NCBI GenBank assembly: GCA_947095535.1
Contig: OX352772.1
Coordinates: forward strand, 53,091,445 to 53,155,444
From: Poecilobothrus nobilitatus
Lineage: Eukaryota; Arthropoda; Insecta; Diptera; Dolichopodidae
Reading direction: 5' to 3'
Length of the DNA stretch: 64,000 nucleotides
In this document: piece after piece, positions 59,901 through 64,000 of the stretch
Numbering within the stretch: position 1 is the stretch's first letter
Layout of the letters: each line of letters starts with the position of its first letter
The notes under the pieces: model-generated
The model's input: the letters and a program-made list of their open reading frames with translations, nothing else
Told to the model about the DNA's origin: nothing
The model's database searches: none
Position numbers and translations under genes: made by a program

Positions 59901-62048
59901 ATATTTGTAAGATATTATTTTTAAAGCCCTGTAATATGAACAACTATGCAAATTTGTCGTAAGTAAAACATATAAAATTAAGCTCTTATATTATATTTTT
60001 ACATAAATTAACGCCATTTCTTAATAAATATTTCTTTTGTGTTTTCTTTAAAATTGAAAAAAAATCACCACAGATTTTTCAAATTTTATTTCTAAATTTT
60101 TCCGTTTTTTTTTTTTTTCCTGATACAATAATTGAAAATTAAAATTTTATTTTAAAAATTACCAAAAGTAAATAAATAAACAAATAAAATTAATAAAATT
60201 TATTAAAAAAAAAAAACAACAAAACAAAATAATCATGAAAACAGCAATATATCATGAAACATATACATACATACTTATTTCTTTAAAATATTAAAACAAA
60301 ATGTTAAAAATAAAATAATTAAATAAAAATTATATTAAAAAAAAATAAATAAAATAATAATTAAAATTTAAATATACTTATGTATATAACATAGAAAAAC
60401 ATTAATACATAATTTATACATTATATATAGACATTCATATAGTACACGCTTTCTTTAGATAAAAACAAACTTATTAAAAATACAAAAGTTCTATACTTTC
60501 TACAGTTTCGAAAAGAATTATTAAATTAAAAAAAAAAAAAAAAATTAATTAAAAAATAAAAATATATTAAATACTAAACATAAATTACATTATTGAAAAT
60601 TATTAATTTTTTAATAATTAAAGAAAACGGAATTTTACATAGGTCTGTAATAACGGTAATAATTTAAAATAAAAATGAAGAATATACATTGGGCCTTAAA
60701 AAAAATTTCATGAATATTTTTATTTTATTTCCAAAATTAACAAAAAAAAAAAAAAAACAAAAACAAACACTTGAGTATAACATAGAATATACTAATAATT
60801 TAATTAATATACACAAAAAAAAAATTATATTATTAATTAATTAATAATAACTATAGGTTTGAAATTATTTTTCAAAATACATTTGAATTTACTTTAAATA
60901 TAATGAATTTATTTTTAAACCATTATTTCCTTTTAAACTCACTCATTTTTATCAAAATCATATCAAATTTAAAGAGTTTTACATAATGTTTTCAAAATAA
61001 GCTAAGCAATAAATGTCCAAGTCATATCGGTTGTTAAATATTTTTAAGTAAAATGTTATAATTAAGAATTCCATTATTTTCAATAAATTTCAAAAAATTT
61101 ATAAGAAATTGAATTTTAGTAGAAAAAAAGAACGAAAAAGTTTCTAAAGAATCCAATCGAAAAGAGTAAACAATTGACTGGATCTTATTATTTTGACTTA
61201 GATCATATTAACTATACATATACCATTAAGCGAAAATTTTATTTATTACAACTTTATAATATTGCGCATTTTATACAAAGAGTTGTTTGAATACACAAAA
61301 AAAAATATCGAAAAAATAATACCATATAATCGAAATTAGCTGAATAATTATAAAAAAAAAATACAAGTTTTCTTTCTCTTTCAATACCTATACTTTGTTT
61401 TCTTTTGTTTATTAAATAAAAAAAAAAAAAAAAACCAAAATATTTAATTTATTACTTAAAATTAATTTTTTGTCTAATTTTATTTTTAACATCTTTCATG
61501 AATAAATTTAATTTTCATTAATACTGGCCTATGTTAATTTCTATTAATAATTACAAAACTAATACTATTAATTAAAAATATATAAAAAAAAATAAAAAAA
61601 TTAATAAATTTTAAGTAAAGTAAAAAAAAAAATAAATAAATAAATAAAATAAAACAACTAGAAAATTTATTAAAATTGTAGATTTTATATACATGAATTA
61701 TTATTACATTGCATTCATATATAATGGAAAATGACAAATACCTTAAGCGACGGGATTTGAAAATGAATAAAAAAAAAATAAACATTTTTAATCTAAAAAA
61801 CAAAAAAAAAAACAAAAAAAAAACTTTATATATATAGAAAACTTAGCGAAAATATAAATAAATTAATAAATAAATAAAAACAAAAAAAAGAAACTTTCAA
61901 AATGCAAAAATAAAACCAAAAATAAATTATTTTTAGACAAAAAATAAATAAATTCAAAAAAAACAAAAAAAAAAAAAAATTAATATAATATAGGAATATA
62001 TTTAAAATACATACATTATAGAATATTATTATGTATTAATAAAACATT

Positions 62049-62074
62049 TATATATATATATATATATATATATT
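62049..62074. repeat. (TA)n microsatellite
   Basis: About 12 uninterrupted TA dinucleotides. A similar shorter run is at about 33799-33818. Confidence 0.9.
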
Positions 62075-63082
62075 AGTAATAAGAAATTAATTAAAAGAAG
62101 AAAAAAAAAAAACTAATGGTGCAATTCAATTAATAATTTTTAGATCTATTAATAATAATTATAAAAAAAAAGAAAAACAAAAAAAAAAACATATTAAAAA
62201 CAAAACAAGCAAATAAAACAAATTGTTATATTATTATTTATATATTATTAATATCTATACATTATATGAAAATAAAATATATATATTTAATACAAAAAAA
62301 AAGAAAAAAAAAAAAATTAATATGTCATATTGACATACTGATTAAAAATAAAATTTTATTCATCCTATAATATACATGAATTATATGATATTTATGCGTA
62401 TATAAATATATATATAATATTATATATATTTATATGATATTAATAAATATAAAATGAAAATAAATTATTAAAAAATAATAAATTACCATATGAGTATAAT
62501 AATGTATACATTAGTTATTGCTTTATTTATTAATTTTCTTTTTTTTTTCTATTTAAATATTTTTAATATTAATTTTTTCAAATTTATTATATGTTTTTTT
62601 TTTTTTTTTTTTTTTTAAATATAAATATTATAATTTAAGCCATTTTGTTCTCGAATATAACATAATCATTATCTTATAATATTTCATATATTTTAAAATT
62701 AATATGATTTTATCTTTTTTATATATAATTAATATAATAAAAATATGAATTTTTAAATTCCGATTTATAAACTTTAAAACATTCTTTATAACATTTATTA
62801 AACATTTATATATATACCATTATTAGTATTTAAATTTAATTATAATCGATAAATTGGAAACAGTGGATAAAAAAATTGGTAATGTTCAATCATAATATCT
62901 TCTTTTTTTTTTAAGATTTTAATATAAAGTATAAAAAAAAATATGATTTTCTATATTTCCGTGATTTCCAAAGTTGCGTTGCTGCGTACAAAAATTTTGC
63001 AAGATAAATTATTATAAATTTAAATAAAATTAAAATAAAATTGTATAAATTGAGTTTTGAGTTTTTCATTTAAATTTCCTTT

Positions 63083-63115
<33 letters not shown>

Positions 63116-64000
63116 GATGATTCGGTATTCACTTTATAAAACACAAGTAAATAAATATTATGGACAGACATAGGCTAATATCATTTTTATTAATTTCGTC
63201 CACCACCACAAAAAGAAAAAAATAGTACATATTTTTTCTATATAAATTGAAATATTATTTTAATAATAAAATTTTAAAATTAATTTAATTATATATTCGA
63301 ATATAATTTTAAATTAATTATTTACTATTATATTTATATTACCCTGTAAAAATAGAAACAATATAAAAATCATGCTATCAAATTATATTTAAATATTGAA
63401 AAATCAAATTTATTAATTTCATTTAAAAAAAAATTTAAAATGAAAAAATTAACAATCAATTAATCATTTTGATTTCTTAACTTAAAATCATTTAAACTTT
63501 AATTAATATACTATTAATAACTAATATACTATATAATTGTTTTACAATTAATTTAAGAATTCTGAAAGTTAACTTTTAGGAATTGTTATAATAATATATG
63601 TATTTTATAATTTTTAATTAAAATTAAAATCAGTTTCATAATGATTATTATAAAAATATATAGAAAAAAATGAATAAAAAAAACTCCAATTAATATCTAT
63701 TTAGAATTGCGTTAAATAAAACTTAAATTTATATATTGCTTAAATTTATAACTATACGCCCTTTTAAAGAACTATCAAGATCGGTTCAATACAGAACGAC
63801 TAATAATCATAATTCTTTTAAATTTTTCCATATTATTTTTCAAAAAAAAATCCAATAAAGAAATTTAAAATTAGTTAATTAAATCGAATTGATCAACAAT
63901 TATTCATACTATTTCAATACAATATGTCCCATTTATTATGTCCCACAGAGGATTTCTATTCTGTAAAATCTAATTCCACTTAAAAAAAAAAAAAAATAAA

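Larger units (their letters stand above)
53306..64000 (+). other. 3' UTR candidate and downstream A/T-rich DNA without genes
   Basis: Almost pure A/T with many homopolymer runs. Many AATAAA signals occur (the first near 53376), so no poly(A) site can be chosen. I found no coding exon on either strand. Longer open frames here (for example minus strand 59200-59562) are Phe/Lys/Asn-rich chance frames. Content worth naming is limited to a CATA microsatellite, an AT microsatellite and a partial R1 repeat copy. Confidence 0.6.

Noticed and set aside
1..64000. CRISPR arrays, bacterial operons or phage genes
   Set aside because: No regularly spaced repeats or bacterial coding. Introns, SINEs and LINEs show a eukaryotic genome.

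Overview
This is a eukaryotic, extremely A+T-rich window, almost certainly insect and most likely dipteran. It is a long stretch of one split gene whose introns are full of transposon relics. The only host gene I can support lies on the + strand. It is the 3' half of a nicotinic acetylcholine receptor subunit of the insect alpha7-type group, most like Drosophila alpha5/alpha7 from memory. Insect, and probably fly, origin rests on that resemblance, on LOA/R1-like and other non-LTR retrotransposons, and on the base composition. I cannot name the species.

Gene layout: seven confident coding exons at 10592-10678 (M2), 33164-33192 (29-nt microexon, start of M3), 33572-33652 (rest of M3), 41796-41938 and 44375-44491 (M3-M4 cytoplasmic loop), 46068-46206 (loop and pre-M4 helix) and 47823-47966 (M4). 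A very short terminal exon is proposed at 53297-53305, adding Phe-Asp and a stop. All junctions keep the frame (about 248 residues in total). The signal peptide, ligand-binding domain and M1 are not here and must lie upstream. So 1-10591 reads as intron and 53306-64000 as 3' UTR plus downstream DNA with no recognisable gene.

Region by region: 1-10.6 kb holds AT-rich intron and copies of a tRNA-derived SINE. The 22.5-kb intron 10.7-33.2 kb holds a decayed non-LTR retrotransposon (13.4-15.0 kb), a hAT-type MITE with a perfect 8-bp target duplication (16.97-17.50 kb), an IS630/Tc1-mariner relic with TIRs and TA target sites (18.5-19.4 kb), an RNase H fragment of another LINE (26.8-27.9 kb), SINEs, two fold-back elements and a dispersed repeat split by a SINE. 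The 8-kb intron 33.7-41.8 kb is a patchwork of one degenerate repeat family plus a satellite-like array. Just upstream of the M4 exon is a nearly perfect 50-bp inverted repeat (47604-47718). The last intron contains a nearly full-length but inactivated LOA/R1-like LINE in antisense orientation (about 48.27-52.6 kb). From 53.3 kb onward the sequence is almost pure A/T with simple repeats.

The most interesting item is the near-perfect hairpin 104 nt upstream of the M4 exon, because insect nAChR pre-mRNAs are known A-to-I editing substrates. Also notable are the satellite-like array in an intron, the TAATC-rich fold-back element, and the clean nested SINE insertion that lets families be dated relative to one another.
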